Assembly (NCBI GenBank): GCA_012522555.1
Contig: JAAYKG010000012.1
Span: 1-33,883 of the forward strand
Direction: 5' to 3'
From: Armatimonadota bacterium
GTDB lineage: Bacteria > Armatimonadota > UBA5829
DNA length: 33,883 nt
Part shown: piece by piece, positions 9,271-18,488 of the stretch
Position numbering within the stretch: the first letter of the stretch is position 1
Layout: each line of letters starts with the position of its first letter
Notes under the pieces: model-generated
Database searches by the model: none
Seen by the model: the letters and a program-made list of their open reading frames with translations, nothing else
What the model was told of the DNA's origin: nothing
Translations under genes and position numbers: made by a program

Positions 9271-10049
9271 CCGCAGACTACCTCGTCGTAGATGAGCTTA
9301 GAAATTTTGGCGACCGCCATAAATGCGTCGCTGCGTGACTGCCATCCGCTGGTGGTGATGCAAATCGAATAGCTGAAATCATCGGTCCAAAGAATGCCGG
9401 AATCGTGGAGTATTCCCTCGATTCCGCCCGGCTTGCTGGCCACGCAGACATCTTCCGGCAGCAGCAAGTTCAGATGGGCTTTGCTTATCTGTCTACTCAT
9501 AATATCCAACGCAAGCTCGTCGAAATCGGTTCCAGTCACCTGCCTGCAATAGATTTTTTTGCACAAATCCGCGATCTCCCCCGCCGCGATCCAGTTATAA
9601 AGCCCCTTGCGCATACCTTCATAATCGTAGATTTTGCGTTGAACCTCGGTTTCGGTATATCCAAAACCGCGCATGGTGTTGGTTATCGCTTCCGGGGTGA
9701 GGTAGTCTATGAGCATGTTCGTGGCGTGGTTGTCGCTGGTCACGATCATCAGCAACATCAGGTCTTCGTAGGTCAGCTCGGCTCCCCCGTGCATATACCG
9801 CAGCACTCCCGAACCCGGCGCCCTGTCTTCGTTTTGCAAGACGAACTTGGTGTCAAGCGATGCGCTGCCTTCCGCAAGCCGCTTTACAGCCTCCACCAAA
9901 ACCGGTACTTTTATCACGCTGGCGGACCATACCCGCTCGGTGTCGTTATAAGAATAATCAAAAGCGTTTTCAATGTCGCGCACCGCCACCGATACGCAGC
10001 CGCCGATTTCGGCGGCGAGGCGATTGATTTCCGATCTAATATCTGTCAT
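9261..10049 (-). CDS. Class A beta-lactamase-like serine hydrolase (paralogue, KPG in place of KTG)
   Basis: SVIK, SDN, KPG; start placed at ATG 10049 (MTDIRSEIN) behind GGAGG, inside the longer ORF to 10097. Confidence 0.82.
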   Translation of the reverse strand: MTDIRSEINRLAAEIGGCVSVAVRDIENAFDYSYNDTERVWSASVIKVPVLVEAVKRLAEGSASLDTKFVLQNEDRAPGSGVLRYMHGGAELTYEDLMLLMIVTSDNHATNMLIDYLTPEAITNTMRGFGYTETEVQRKIYDYEGMRKGLYNWIAAGEIADLCKKIYCRQVTGTDFDELALDIMSRQISKAHLNLLLPEDVCVASKPGGIEGILHDSGILWTDDFSYSICITTSGWQSRSDAFMAVAKISKLIYDEVVCGCG

Positions 10050-10179
10050 GGTGCAGTCCTCCGTGCATAACTTAGCACAACCAGGCCCCGCCTGCAAGGC
10101 AGTATACGAAACTGGATAAATTTTGTTGCGTATGGCTCATTATCCAACACACAACAGATAAGATGCGATAGAATAAAGT

Positions 10180-10959
10180 ATGGCTTTGGAAGCTCTATCT
10201 CTTGCGAGCGGAAGCTCGGGCAACGCAATCCTTGTCAAAGACGATACCACCGCGATTTTGATCGACGCAGGAATAGGAATCAGAAAACTGACGGCTGCGT
10301 TACGCTATCGCGGGGTCGATCCATCCGAGCTGTCCGCTATTTTGATTACCCACGAACACTCCGACCATATAACCGGCGCTGTCAGAACAGCACACCGATA
10401 TGGAGTGCCCCTGGTTGCCAATGCACCAACGCTGCAAGCGATACGACATTCCGAAAATGTGCCGACGCAAGTGATGGACGTAGGGGAGTGCATAGCGTTT
10501 GGGGGGATGCAGGTTCGGTCTTTTCGGGTGTCACACGACGCCGCATGCCCGGTTGGATATACCATTTGCGGATGTAAAAGCACGATCACCAGCGTCACCG
10601 ATACAGGAATGCTGCTGCCGGAGATACAAGAAGAGGCCGCAAACGCCGATCTGCTGATTTTGGAATCCAACTACGATGAAGAGATGCTCATCGAAGGGCC
10701 ATATCCGTATTTTCTGAAATATCGGATCAAAAGCGAGAACGGCCACCTCTCGAATGATGCGGCCGCGGGGCTGATAATCGACCTGGCTGAGTCCGGCAGA
10801 ACGCCGAGTGTTTGGCTGGCGCACTTGAGTAAAACAAACAACAGCCCATCGATTGCCCTGGCCACCGCACAGCACCTGCTGTGGGCCTATTCGGGCGAAC
10901 ACCTCAACATATCCGTGGCGCTGAGAGATATCCCCAGCCTGCACTGGATCGGCAACTAG
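10180..10959 (+). CDS. MBL-fold metallohydrolase, YycJ/WalJ-like
   Basis: SLASGSSGNAILV N-terminus, THEHSDH zinc motif, LLILESNYD, GHLSN, HLSKTNN. Confidence 0.92.
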   Translation: MALEALSLASGSSGNAILVKDDTTAILIDAGIGIRKLTAALRYRGVDPSELSAILITHEHSDHITGAVRTAHRYGVPLVANAPTLQAIRHSENVPTQVMDVGECIAFGGMQVRSFRVSHDAACPVGYTICGCKSTITSVTDTGMLLPEIQEEAANADLLILESNYDEEMLIEGPYPYFLKYRIKSENGHLSNDAAAGLIIDLAESGRTPSVWLAHLSKTNNSPSIALATAQHLLWAYSGEHLNISVALRDIPSLHWIGN

Positions 10960-11159
10960 CCGACATTATTCATGAGTGCTGCGCTGGCTTGTCTGGCGCG
11001 GGGTTTTCGAGCCTTTGGTCGGTCATTTTCGGGTTATCCGGGCCATTGTCGCTTAGTTATGTCTACCACAAGGAGCAAACAAGCTCTTGTCCTCGTATTT
11101 TTTGCATTATAAGACACGATTATCCCTTCCAGGCTGATCTGGCCGCTTGTCTCGTCAAT

Positions 11160-11414
11160 ATCATAGGGTTGAGACCTGAGCATCCGCGAAATCCATTCCA
11201 GGCAAAAGTTTCCTCAAAGCCAGCAACAACAGAAAGCTGCAGAATGCAGGATAAGCCGAAACTGGTTGGCAAGAAATCGATGACAACTCGTTTTGCCTGA
11301 AAGCAGATCGCCTTTAAGCTCCTTTATACGATTCTCAACATCGCCGCCATCAAAGTTGGTTGAGATAGTCTTGGAACCGAAAGGAATATCGAAGCTTAAA
11401 TCCGAACTCTTCAT
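11160..11414 (-). pseudogene. IS1380-family transposase remnant (internally deleted, frameshifted)
   Basis: N-terminal-type KTISTNFDGGDV fused directly to C-terminal-type ENRIKELKGDLLSGKTSCHRFLANQFRLILHSAAF; +1 frame continues LLLLALRKLLPGMDFADAQVSTL then stop. Confidence 0.7.
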
Positions 11415-11568
11415 CAGAGATACCTCCGCTGGAGTTTTTTCACAATGACTACTCCTTCAACAGCAGAGTGTATCCCTTTCTATCTCATCAAGAATTATCC
11501 GGATTAACGCAATTGCCTCGATTCATTTGGTTTTCTCAACAGTAAACAGGCAATCGAGGATCGAAATA

Positions 11569-11609
11569 GTGTGGGGTGGTCCGCCAAACCCATCCCACAC
11601 TTTATTTTT
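11569..11609 (+). terminator. Intrinsic terminator
   Basis: GTGTGGGGTGG ... CCATCCCACAC stem (one G.T) followed by TTTATTTTT. Confidence 0.65.
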
Positions 11610-12231
11610 GCGCGGTGATCAATAACATAGAAAAATCCCTGACTTTACCATCGGCTGCTTCCTTTGTATAAGTATAAGCAGTTGAGGTCGCAATCCTTTG
11701 GAAACCTGCATTCTCAAACAGATCTACCATCTGATCGCGATTGAAACCATGGTGATGTACTTCGGTTGTGTCGGAATGAAAACTGCCGTCCTCAGCGTCT
11801 AGATCAGACACTGCGACCAGGCCCCCTAGCTTCAACAGCCTGTAAAACGCCTGCAGCACGGCATCGACATCGCCGATATGGTGCATGGTCATAACACTAT
11901 AGATGAGGTCCAAAGGCCCCCCGCTATATTCTTCGACAAAATTGTCGCACATCACGGGTACGATGCCGTCAATACCCTGCGATTCGATCTTCTCCCGCAA
12001 CTCATCGAGCATGCCCTGCGATTTGTCCACAGCGATAATCGAACCAAGATACGGCCGCAGAGCAAGAGAGATCAGACCTGTGCCTGCGCCAAAATCCAGC
12101 GCATGCATAGTGGGCGTAATATCGAGTTGATTTCTTATGGCCTCAGCAACAGCCTGGGCCCTTTGAATTGTGCGTGGCTTATCGTAATCTGATGCAAGAT
12201 CATCGAAGCGCCGGTTTGATTCAGTCGCCAT
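11602..12231 (-). CDS. Class I SAM-dependent methyltransferase
   Basis: ALDFGAGTGLISLAL motif I, VDKSQGML; start placed at ATG 12231 (MATESNRRFDDLASDYD). Confidence 0.9.
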   Translation of the reverse strand: MATESNRRFDDLASDYDKPRTIQRAQAVAEAIRNQLDITPTMHALDFGAGTGLISLALRPYLGSIIAVDKSQGMLDELREKIESQGIDGIVPVMCDNFVEEYSGGPLDLIYSVMTMHHIGDVDAVLQAFYRLLKLGGLVAVSDLDAEDGSFHSDTTEVHHHGFNRDQMVDLFENAGFQRIATSTAYTYTKEAADGKVRDFSMLLITAQK

Positions 12232-12236
12232 AAATC

Positions 12237-13298
12237 CTACTTCTGTTTCGCTTTTAGATCCTCGATGCGCTTTTTGAGCATATTCACGACATCCGGGGAA
12301 ATGTTTTTGTCTTTCTCTACCAGCGCGATAGCTTTGGTTTCGCAATCAACGGCTTTGGCGAGATCATCCGCGCTCTCGAACACATAAGAACACCCGTGCA
12401 GGACACTCGGATCTTCTTCTTTGCTGATAGACAGAGCGCGCCCGGCCAAAGATGAAGCCAGCTTAAAATCCGGGGTTTTCAAAGTCTCTTTTGAACCGGT
12501 TATACTCAACGCCATTGTCAAGAGCATATCCGGTTTGTCTTTCATCGTACCATCCGCCAGTTTTTGGATGTAATCATAACCGGCTTTTTCGTCGCACGCA
12601 AACATTAGCTGAAGCTTGAGCGGAACGGCATACTCCTCGAATGAAGGATCCTCTTTTATATAATCATCCAGCTTGGCCAAGGCTTCTTTGTGTTTCCCTT
12701 GCTCGGACAAAACCTCGACGTCACTGATCAATTCCCCCTTTTTTTCTTCAGCGGCGATCTCTTCGGCTCGCTGTTTAGCGTAGCTTGCCACATCGAACTT
12801 ACCTTCTATAATCAGGCCCAGGGTTTTATCAAGGTCTCGCATTGGATGGCCGATCCAGGCGATTTTCCCTTTGTCGACTATGAATGCCGTTGGAATGCCG
12901 GTTTGGTTTGCCGCTTCCATCCAGTTTTTGGCCATAAACCCCGCCGAATCGTCGGTCGCAACGCTATAGCCCATCTTATCGCCCATATTCTTCACAAAAG
13001 CGGCCACATCCCCGCGCTCCCAAACGCTGATCCCCGCGAACGTTACCTTGTTTTTATATTTTTTCGAAAGCTCGGTCAGGTGTGGAATCGTGGCTTTACA
13101 AGGGCCGCACCAGGTCGCCCAGAACTCGATGACGTAGATTTTGCCGGTGTCCAACTTGTCTACAGCCGGCCCTTTGATCCATTTGGCAACCTTTATAGTC
13201 GGAGCTTTATCCCCTATGTTGAGCTTGGCTGCGAACCCCGCCGTGCCCAGCGCCGTTATAAATATTATCGCTGCAACTAAAACCAATAGTCTTTTCAT
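12237..13298 (-). CDS. TlpA-like thioredoxin-fold protein with signal peptide and helical C-terminal region
   Basis: Signal peptide MKRLLVLVAAIIFITALGTAGFA; FWATWCGPCKATIPHL; start placed at ATG 13298. Confidence 0.9.
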   Translation of the reverse strand: MKRLLVLVAAIIFITALGTAGFAAKLNIGDKAPTIKVAKWIKGPAVDKLDTGKIYVIEFWATWCGPCKATIPHLTELSKKYKNKVTFAGISVWERGDVAAFVKNMGDKMGYSVATDDSAGFMAKNWMEAANQTGIPTAFIVDKGKIAWIGHPMRDLDKTLGLIIEGKFDVASYAKQRAEEIAAEEKKGELISDVEVLSEQGKHKEALAKLDDYIKEDPSFEEYAVPLKLQLMFACDEKAGYDYIQKLADGTMKDKPDMLLTMALSITGSKETLKTPDFKLASSLAGRALSISKEEDPSVLHGCSYVFESADDLAKAVDCETKAIALVEKDKNISPDVVNMLKKRIEDLKAKQK

Positions 13299-13506
13299 GT
13301 CTGCTCCTCGCAAAATAGCTTGCTGCCGGCTCGGCGGTTGGAATGCATACGTGCCTGCCATCATAGACGCAGCCACGCACCAAAATGTTGCATTGGTGCA
13401 TAATAGCTTCACTTTCGGACAGCATACATCCTTCTTCCCCTTTTTGATGAAGGACAACCGACGCTTTTGGCAAAAGTAGACTTGAGGACTCCGGAGGACC
13501 CAAATT

Positions 13507-14382
13507 ATGTATATATCGGTTAGAGACGCACACCTGCCTGGACCGTTTGGCAGCATACACGCCGGCCTTAAGGCGATGGGCATCGAGCACGTGGAGCTTA
13601 ACTACAGCAAAGACAAGACCGTACCGTCAGTGGATTCAGATGGACGCGAGTCGCTCGCCAACCCCACCGCAATTGAACAATACCTCTATAAAGCCCACGG
13701 CTATGGCGTGAAGCCGTGCTCATTGCTGCTGGCCAATAATTTCGGCTCTGAGGACCTGCAAAGCGAGATCGACTACGTTATTTATGCGCTTCAGGCGGCG
13801 GCGCAGATGGAGATTAAGGCTATCAGAATCGATGCATATCTCAGCACACAAGACCAATGGCCGCTTGAAAAACGCGCGCAGCATTTCGCCGATTGCATGA
13901 AAAAGATCCTGGATGCAACAAATAATCTTGACGTCACGATGGGAATTGAGAATCACGGCCACAAAGGCAACGAGCAAGAATTCCTCGATGCGGTGCTGAA
14001 TGCGGTTGGCTCCGATCGAGTCGGGATGACCATAGACACCGGGAACTTCTATTGGTATGGCTATCCCCTTAAACGGGTGAATGAGATCATCAAACATTTC
14101 GCGCCACGCCTCAAGCACACCCACATGAAAGCGATAAATTACCCTGCCGATAAGCGCGACATCCAAAGGGAGGTCGGCTGGGGTTATGGAGAGCACTGCA
14201 GTTCTCTCCGCGAGGGAGACCTGGATCTGCGTGAGATCGTCAAGTCGTTCAAACAGGCGGGCTATATCGACGACTTGTGTATAGAAAACGAGTCGCTTGG
14301 CAGATATAATAAAGATAAGCAGCAGGCCATTCTAATAGACGATGCTGCTTATCTGCGTGAGATTCTTAAAGCCATAGGCTAA
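13507..14382 (+). CDS. Sugar phosphate isomerase/epimerase (xylose isomerase-like TIM barrel)
   Basis: MGIENHG, MTIDTGNF, HTHMKA, IENES metal/active-site type motifs; GGAGG RBS upstream. Confidence 0.88.
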   Translation: MYISVRDAHLPGPFGSIHAGLKAMGIEHVELNYSKDKTVPSVDSDGRESLANPTAIEQYLYKAHGYGVKPCSLLLANNFGSEDLQSEIDYVIYALQAAAQMEIKAIRIDAYLSTQDQWPLEKRAQHFADCMKKILDATNNLDVTMGIENHGHKGNEQEFLDAVLNAVGSDRVGMTIDTGNFYWYGYPLKRVNEIIKHFAPRLKHTHMKAINYPADKRDIQREVGWGYGEHCSSLREGDLDLREIVKSFKQAGYIDDLCIENESLGRYNKDKQQAILIDDAAYLREILKAIG

Positions 14383-15197
14383 AGAGTCATCACGTAGCTT
14401 ATGCCAAAAGAAAATTCAAACTCGCCGTCGCCGACAAATCCCGTATCAAGGACAAGCCCGGGGACAAGTTCCGGGTACATCCTCAGGCCGACATTGAAAA
14501 GATAACGGCCATGCAAGTCATCTTCTCCGAAGTGTCGGAAATTGAGATACGGAGCGTCCCATACGCCTTCTATTATGAGGCTGGCGTTCGGCACGAGGGT
14601 AAGCTCGATACCGGCAAAACCCGCCGAGGCGTTATGGTCGAAGGTCAGACCGGCATGGCAGTCCATGAACCTGCCGATCCGCTCATCTTTAAGAACCTTC
14701 TTACTCGCGACTATAAACCCTTTGGTCCCGTTATTGACGCTGCGAAGCGGGCCAACATCGGCTGTATCGTTTGTGATATCGCGCACACCTACAGCCACAG
14801 CGGGATACCAGTAGTGCGGATGTTCCTGTAAGATCTGTATCTTGCCGCCAAACGTGTGGAAGTGGTGATTGCTCAACATCGGGGTGACGTTGGGTGGGAT
14901 AACATACATGTTGTTATAGTAGGTTGCTGATATCTCGATTTTATCGGTTATGCCATAGGTACCGACGCCTCTGATCTGACGATCTACGTATCTGCCCCCC
15001 TTTATTGATTCGGCGTGCTTGGACTCGTTGAATCCGACTGCGAATTTGCTAGGCCCGACGATTCTTGCTGTGGGAATCACATACAACCCGGACAGCCCGT
15101 GCCACGATGTAGTTACTACCTGATGCATAACGGGCGCGGCTGAACAGGGCGCTGAAAAAGCCACAGATATTGCTGCCAAGACGATTAGTGTTCGCAT
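14379..15197 (-). CDS. YjbH-like predicted outer-membrane/beta-rich protein
   Basis: Signal peptide; GLSGLYVIPTARIVGPSKFAVGFN and repeated beta-strand-like segments ending in an aromatic/hydrophobic C-terminus; ORF can extend to TTG 15209. Confidence 0.6.
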   Translation of the reverse strand: MRTLIVLAAISVAFSAPCSAAPVMHQVVTTSWHGLSGLYVIPTARIVGPSKFAVGFNESKHAESIKGGRYVDRQIRGVGTYGITDKIEISATYYNNMYVIPPNVTPMLSNHHFHTFGGKIQILQEHPHYWYPAVAVGVRDITNDTADVGPLRSVNNGTKGFIVASKKVLKDERIGRFMDCHAGLTFDHNASAGFAGIELTLVPNASLIIEGVWDAPYLNFRHFGEDDLHGRYLFNVGLRMYPELVPGLVLDTGFVGDGEFEFSFGISYVMTL

Positions 15198-15233
15198 AAA
15201 CCCTCCCAAACAACGAATAATACTGCTCGCCCG

Positions 15234-16505
15234 TCAACCGTTCGCCAATATCAGATTTGCAGCCGCCTTGCCGGACCGAACCGCGCCCTCTATCGTCGCG
15301 GGCCATCCGGTGGCAACCCAGTCTCCTGCGAGGAACACATTTTTCAACTCTGTGGCCGCTTGCGGTCTATGCGCATCGCAGGCCAAAGTTGCAAATGTAG
15401 CTCGACGCTCAATATAAATTACGCTTCTTTTCAGCGGCATATCGGCCAGCCGCGGCTCAACTCTGACCGCCGCCCTCAGGGCCAGCGCTTGAAGATCATC
15501 GCGATCCAGCCCCATCAGCTTCGAGGCTGCGCTTGCCACTGCCTGCACGTATCCGAATTGAGTATGCTTGCCGAATACCCACCCAAACGGCTCTCCAACC
15601 ACGCAAGCCGGAGGAAATTCAGGGATCGGCTTTTCAAAAAATAAATGAGCCGCAACAATTGGCTGCCAGAGAAGCTGCTGTGCGCCGCCCGCCTCGAGTC
15701 CCATTTTGCTTAATATATATGGCGGCACAGCGACCACGCATTGATCGAAACTTATGCATTCGCCGGATTTCGTCTCTATAGATCGCATCAGCCCATTTTG
15801 TACTTGCAGCTTTCGAACAGGCGAAGCAAGCCGCACCCGACATCCCAACTCGCTGAGGCGTCGCAAGGCGGCCTCGTGAACCAGCTCGCTCAAAGCAACA
15901 TCCGGAACCCCAAGCCGGTAGGCCTCGCGATCCTTCAACAGCATCTCTATCAACACCATCCTCGCGTATTTAGCTGAGCCTGCTGACGCGGATTCGTTGA
16001 GAGCGGATTCGATTACGGGTTCAACCAACTTTTCGATCAGATTGCTCGGGCAGCCCAATTTCAGCAAATAATCGGCTGCGGCATCGTTTTCCGAGGGTTT
16101 TATAAGCAGCATCGAGATCAAAACGCGCGCCAGCGTCAGCTTGTTTATGCTGGCTGTCAATTCGCCGGACATTATGGATCCCAACAGGTGAAAAGGAGCA
16201 GGCAGCCTCGACGATTCAATCACCGAGCGATCTGAATCAATGACATTGAGCCTATCGTGGTAAGTTATTTTGTCCCCTGACCCAAGTTTGTCAAAAAAAT
16301 CTTTGGCCTGTCTGCAGCATCCCAGGAGTACGTGCTGGGAGTTGTCGAGCATCAACCCCGTCCGGCTATCGCGAAAGGAGCTTGCCCTCCCACCGAGTAT
16401 TCTTCGGGACTCAAAGATGGTGACGGCGAACCCTTTTTCGGCGAGTTCGTATGCGCAGGAGATGCCGGCTACCCCGCCCCCTATGACTGCGACGTTGGTA
16501 GGTAT
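15234..16505 (-). CDS. hpnE: Squalene-associated FAD-dependent desaturase HpnE; probable ATA start
   Basis: Called ORF (15234-16355) lacks N-terminus; the same frame upstream encodes NVAVIGGGVAGISCAYELAEKGFAVTIFESRRILGGRASSFRDSRTGLMLDNSQHVLLGC; in-frame TAG just upstream; GGAGG at 16512-16516 precedes ATA at 16503-16505. Confidence 0.85.
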   Translation of the reverse strand: MPTNVAVIGGGVAGISCAYELAEKGFAVTIFESRRILGGRASSFRDSRTGLMLDNSQHVLLGCCRQAKDFFDKLGSGDKITYHDRLNVIDSDRSVIESSRLPAPFHLLGSIMSGELTASINKLTLARVLISMLLIKPSENDAAADYLLKLGCPSNLIEKLVEPVIESALNESASAGSAKYARMVLIEMLLKDREAYRLGVPDVALSELVHEAALRRLSELGCRVRLASPVRKLQVQNGLMRSIETKSGECISFDQCVVAVPPYILSKMGLEAGGAQQLLWQPIVAAHLFFEKPIPEFPPACVVGEPFGWVFGKHTQFGYVQAVASAASKLMGLDRDDLQALALRAAVRVEPRLADMPLKRSVIYIERRATFATLACDAHRPQAATELKNVFLAGDWVATGWPATIEGAVRSGKAAANLILANG

Positions 16506-17371
16506 GGCTTGCCTCCGGGGAACTTTGATCTAAGCAGAGCACGCGCGGCAATGCCCACTTTTTTTGCGCGCGAGATCGCGATCGGGTGTTGAAAAACATT
16601 ATATTGCCTGCGCTCGATGGTGTCGAGTATGCTGAAATAGATATCGATCATAGCGCATAAACCCGGCCGCCCCGCCCCATGAACCATTTCTACCAACGGC
16701 AGTGCTTTTTGGTAGTATTGCCGTGCGCGGGCAACCTCAAATTGCATAAGCCGCACAAAACGCTCATCTCTGGGGCCGTTGATAAGCTCCTCGGCGCTGT
16801 AGTTGAATGCGCGTAGGTCTTCTTCGGGTATATAAACCCGCCCGTTGGCGGCATCTTCTCTGACATCACGCAGAATATTGGTAAGCTGAAAAGCAATCCC
16901 GCAATACTCGGCGTATTTTTTTGCCTCCGGCGCATCAAAACCGAATATATGGATACACACCAGCCCAACCACCGACGCCACTTTATAACAATAGTCGTAG
17001 AGCTGCTCAAAGGTTGCATAGCGATCCATATAAAGGTCCATCGACGCGCCATCTATTAGTTGATGAAAATACTCCAGCGGAATATCATAACTTTTCACTG
17101 CGTGGTGAAATGCCGGCAGGATCAGGCTGTCGCCGCCATCCTCACAACAATCCAACGTGCTTCGCCACCGCTCCAGCATCTCGGCGCGATTTGCATGCAT
17201 ATTCGGATCATCGGCAATATCATCGCAGTATCTCATAAAGGCATACACCGCACACATCGCGTCGCGCTGCTTCCGAGGCAGCACAATAAAAGAATAGTAG
17301 AAGTTGCGCGCCCTTTGGCGAGCCACCCTGCGGCAATAGCGATAAGATATTGCCAGTTTATCATCCATCAA
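16481..17371 (-). CDS. hpnD: Presqualene diphosphate synthase HpnD
   Basis: Trans-isoprenyl diphosphate synthase head-to-head motifs: YAFMRYCDDIADD, QLTNILRDVREDAANGRVYIPEEDL. Confidence 0.93.
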   Translation of the reverse strand: MMDDKLAISYRYCRRVARQRARNFYYSFIVLPRKQRDAMCAVYAFMRYCDDIADDPNMHANRAEMLERWRSTLDCCEDGGDSLILPAFHHAVKSYDIPLEYFHQLIDGASMDLYMDRYATFEQLYDYCYKVASVVGLVCIHIFGFDAPEAKKYAEYCGIAFQLTNILRDVREDAANGRVYIPEEDLRAFNYSAEELINGPRDERFVRLMQFEVARARQYYQKALPLVEMVHGAGRPGLCAMIDIYFSILDTIERRQYNVFQHPIAISRAKKVGIAARALLRSKFPGGKPYLPTSQS

Positions 17372-17379
17372 TTTCTATC

Positions 17380-18288
17380 CTATCCCGTAATAATGCGCCT
17401 CAGTGCCCAGCCAAGCGCGATCATCAGTTTACGACCCTTCGACAGGCTGATGCGCCTGGTGAGCACGCTGAATCCGCTGTGCTCTATCGAGTTCAGCAAA
17501 GCCAGCCCGCATCGACCGAAAAGATCAACATCCGCCGCGCCCGGCCCCTCTACAAGCCGACCGAGAACGGCGCCGTTTTCGAAAAATTCCCTCGTTCGAT
17601 TCAGTTCAAACCGCATCAGTTGTGCGAATGCCGGATTGGTGATTCGGTTTTTAAGCTCGATTTCTGTGTATCCGAAGCGCCGCAGGTCCTCCTGCGGGAT
17701 ATATATCCTACCTTTTTCGTAATCGACAGCTACGTCCTGCCAAAAATTGATCAGTTGCAGAGCAGTGCATGTATAGTCGCTGAGGGTAAGCCTGGCCTGA
17801 TCGCGATATCCCATCAGCCCCAAAAACAGCCTGCCGACGGGATTTGCAGATTGCCTGCAATAGTCTAAAAGCTGCTCAAATGTCTCATATCTGTTGGTGC
17901 TTTGGTCTTTTATAAACGCGCTGATGAGGTCGTCGAACGGCTCCATCGGCAGATCGAACATATCAATAGTCGGCTTCAGGGCGACGAAAACCGGATGGTT
18001 TGTCTTGCCTTCGTAACAAGCATGCAGCTCTTCGCGCCACCAGTGCAAAAGTTCCAAGGAAAGCTGCGGGTCCCCTGTCTCATCGGAAAGGTCGTCACAT
18101 ACCCGGCAATACGCATAAATGTTGCATACGTGTTTTCGCAGTTGCCGAGGCAAAAAGATCGACCCAACAGGAAAATTTTCATAGTGAGAACGAGCGAGCT
18201 TTTCACACAACTTTTCCGGGATCGAGCCGGCCATCCCCGCCGGCAGAAACTGATCCGCCACGCCACTCAATCGAGATGTTGTATCCAA
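17380..18288 (-). CDS. hpnC: Squalene synthase-like HpnC
   Basis: YAYCRVCDDLSDE, QLINFWQDVAVDYEKGRIYIPQEDLRRFGY; order C-D-E with hpnD and hpnE. Confidence 0.92.
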   Translation of the reverse strand: MDTTSRLSGVADQFLPAGMAGSIPEKLCEKLARSHYENFPVGSIFLPRQLRKHVCNIYAYCRVCDDLSDETGDPQLSLELLHWWREELHACYEGKTNHPVFVALKPTIDMFDLPMEPFDDLISAFIKDQSTNRYETFEQLLDYCRQSANPVGRLFLGLMGYRDQARLTLSDYTCTALQLINFWQDVAVDYEKGRIYIPQEDLRRFGYTEIELKNRITNPAFAQLMRFELNRTREFFENGAVLGRLVEGPGAADVDLFGRCGLALLNSIEHSGFSVLTRRISLSKGRKLMIALGWALRRIITG

Positions 18289-18488
18289 CGCCGCTTAAGC
18301 CTCCGACTTTCCTACACTATCCTACCAGACTCCGCGAATTACTGCTAACCCACCCACCGCTTCTCAGCTCATTATCTCCACCGGCAGACAGATTAAACCA
18401 ACAGCCTACACATTCTGCGGCGTTTGCTGGCGCGCGGCGGATGGGAATATGGTACGGTGTTCAACGTGGGAGGCTGGAAGGATTTGAG

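Noticed and set aside
11504-11560. 8-bp inverted repeat CCTCGATT/AATCGAGG considered as IS terminal repeat
   Set aside because: Too short and too closely spaced to delimit the transposase remnant; could be chance.
12237-13583. 448-aa version of the TlpA-like protein
   Set aside because: The extra N-terminus has no domain signal; ATG 13298 starts a textbook signal peptide.
18000-18488. N-terminal extension of the 805-aa dxs ORF
   Set aside because: It overlaps hpnC on the opposite strand and has no DXS similarity; ATG 18489 has a good RBS and canonical start.
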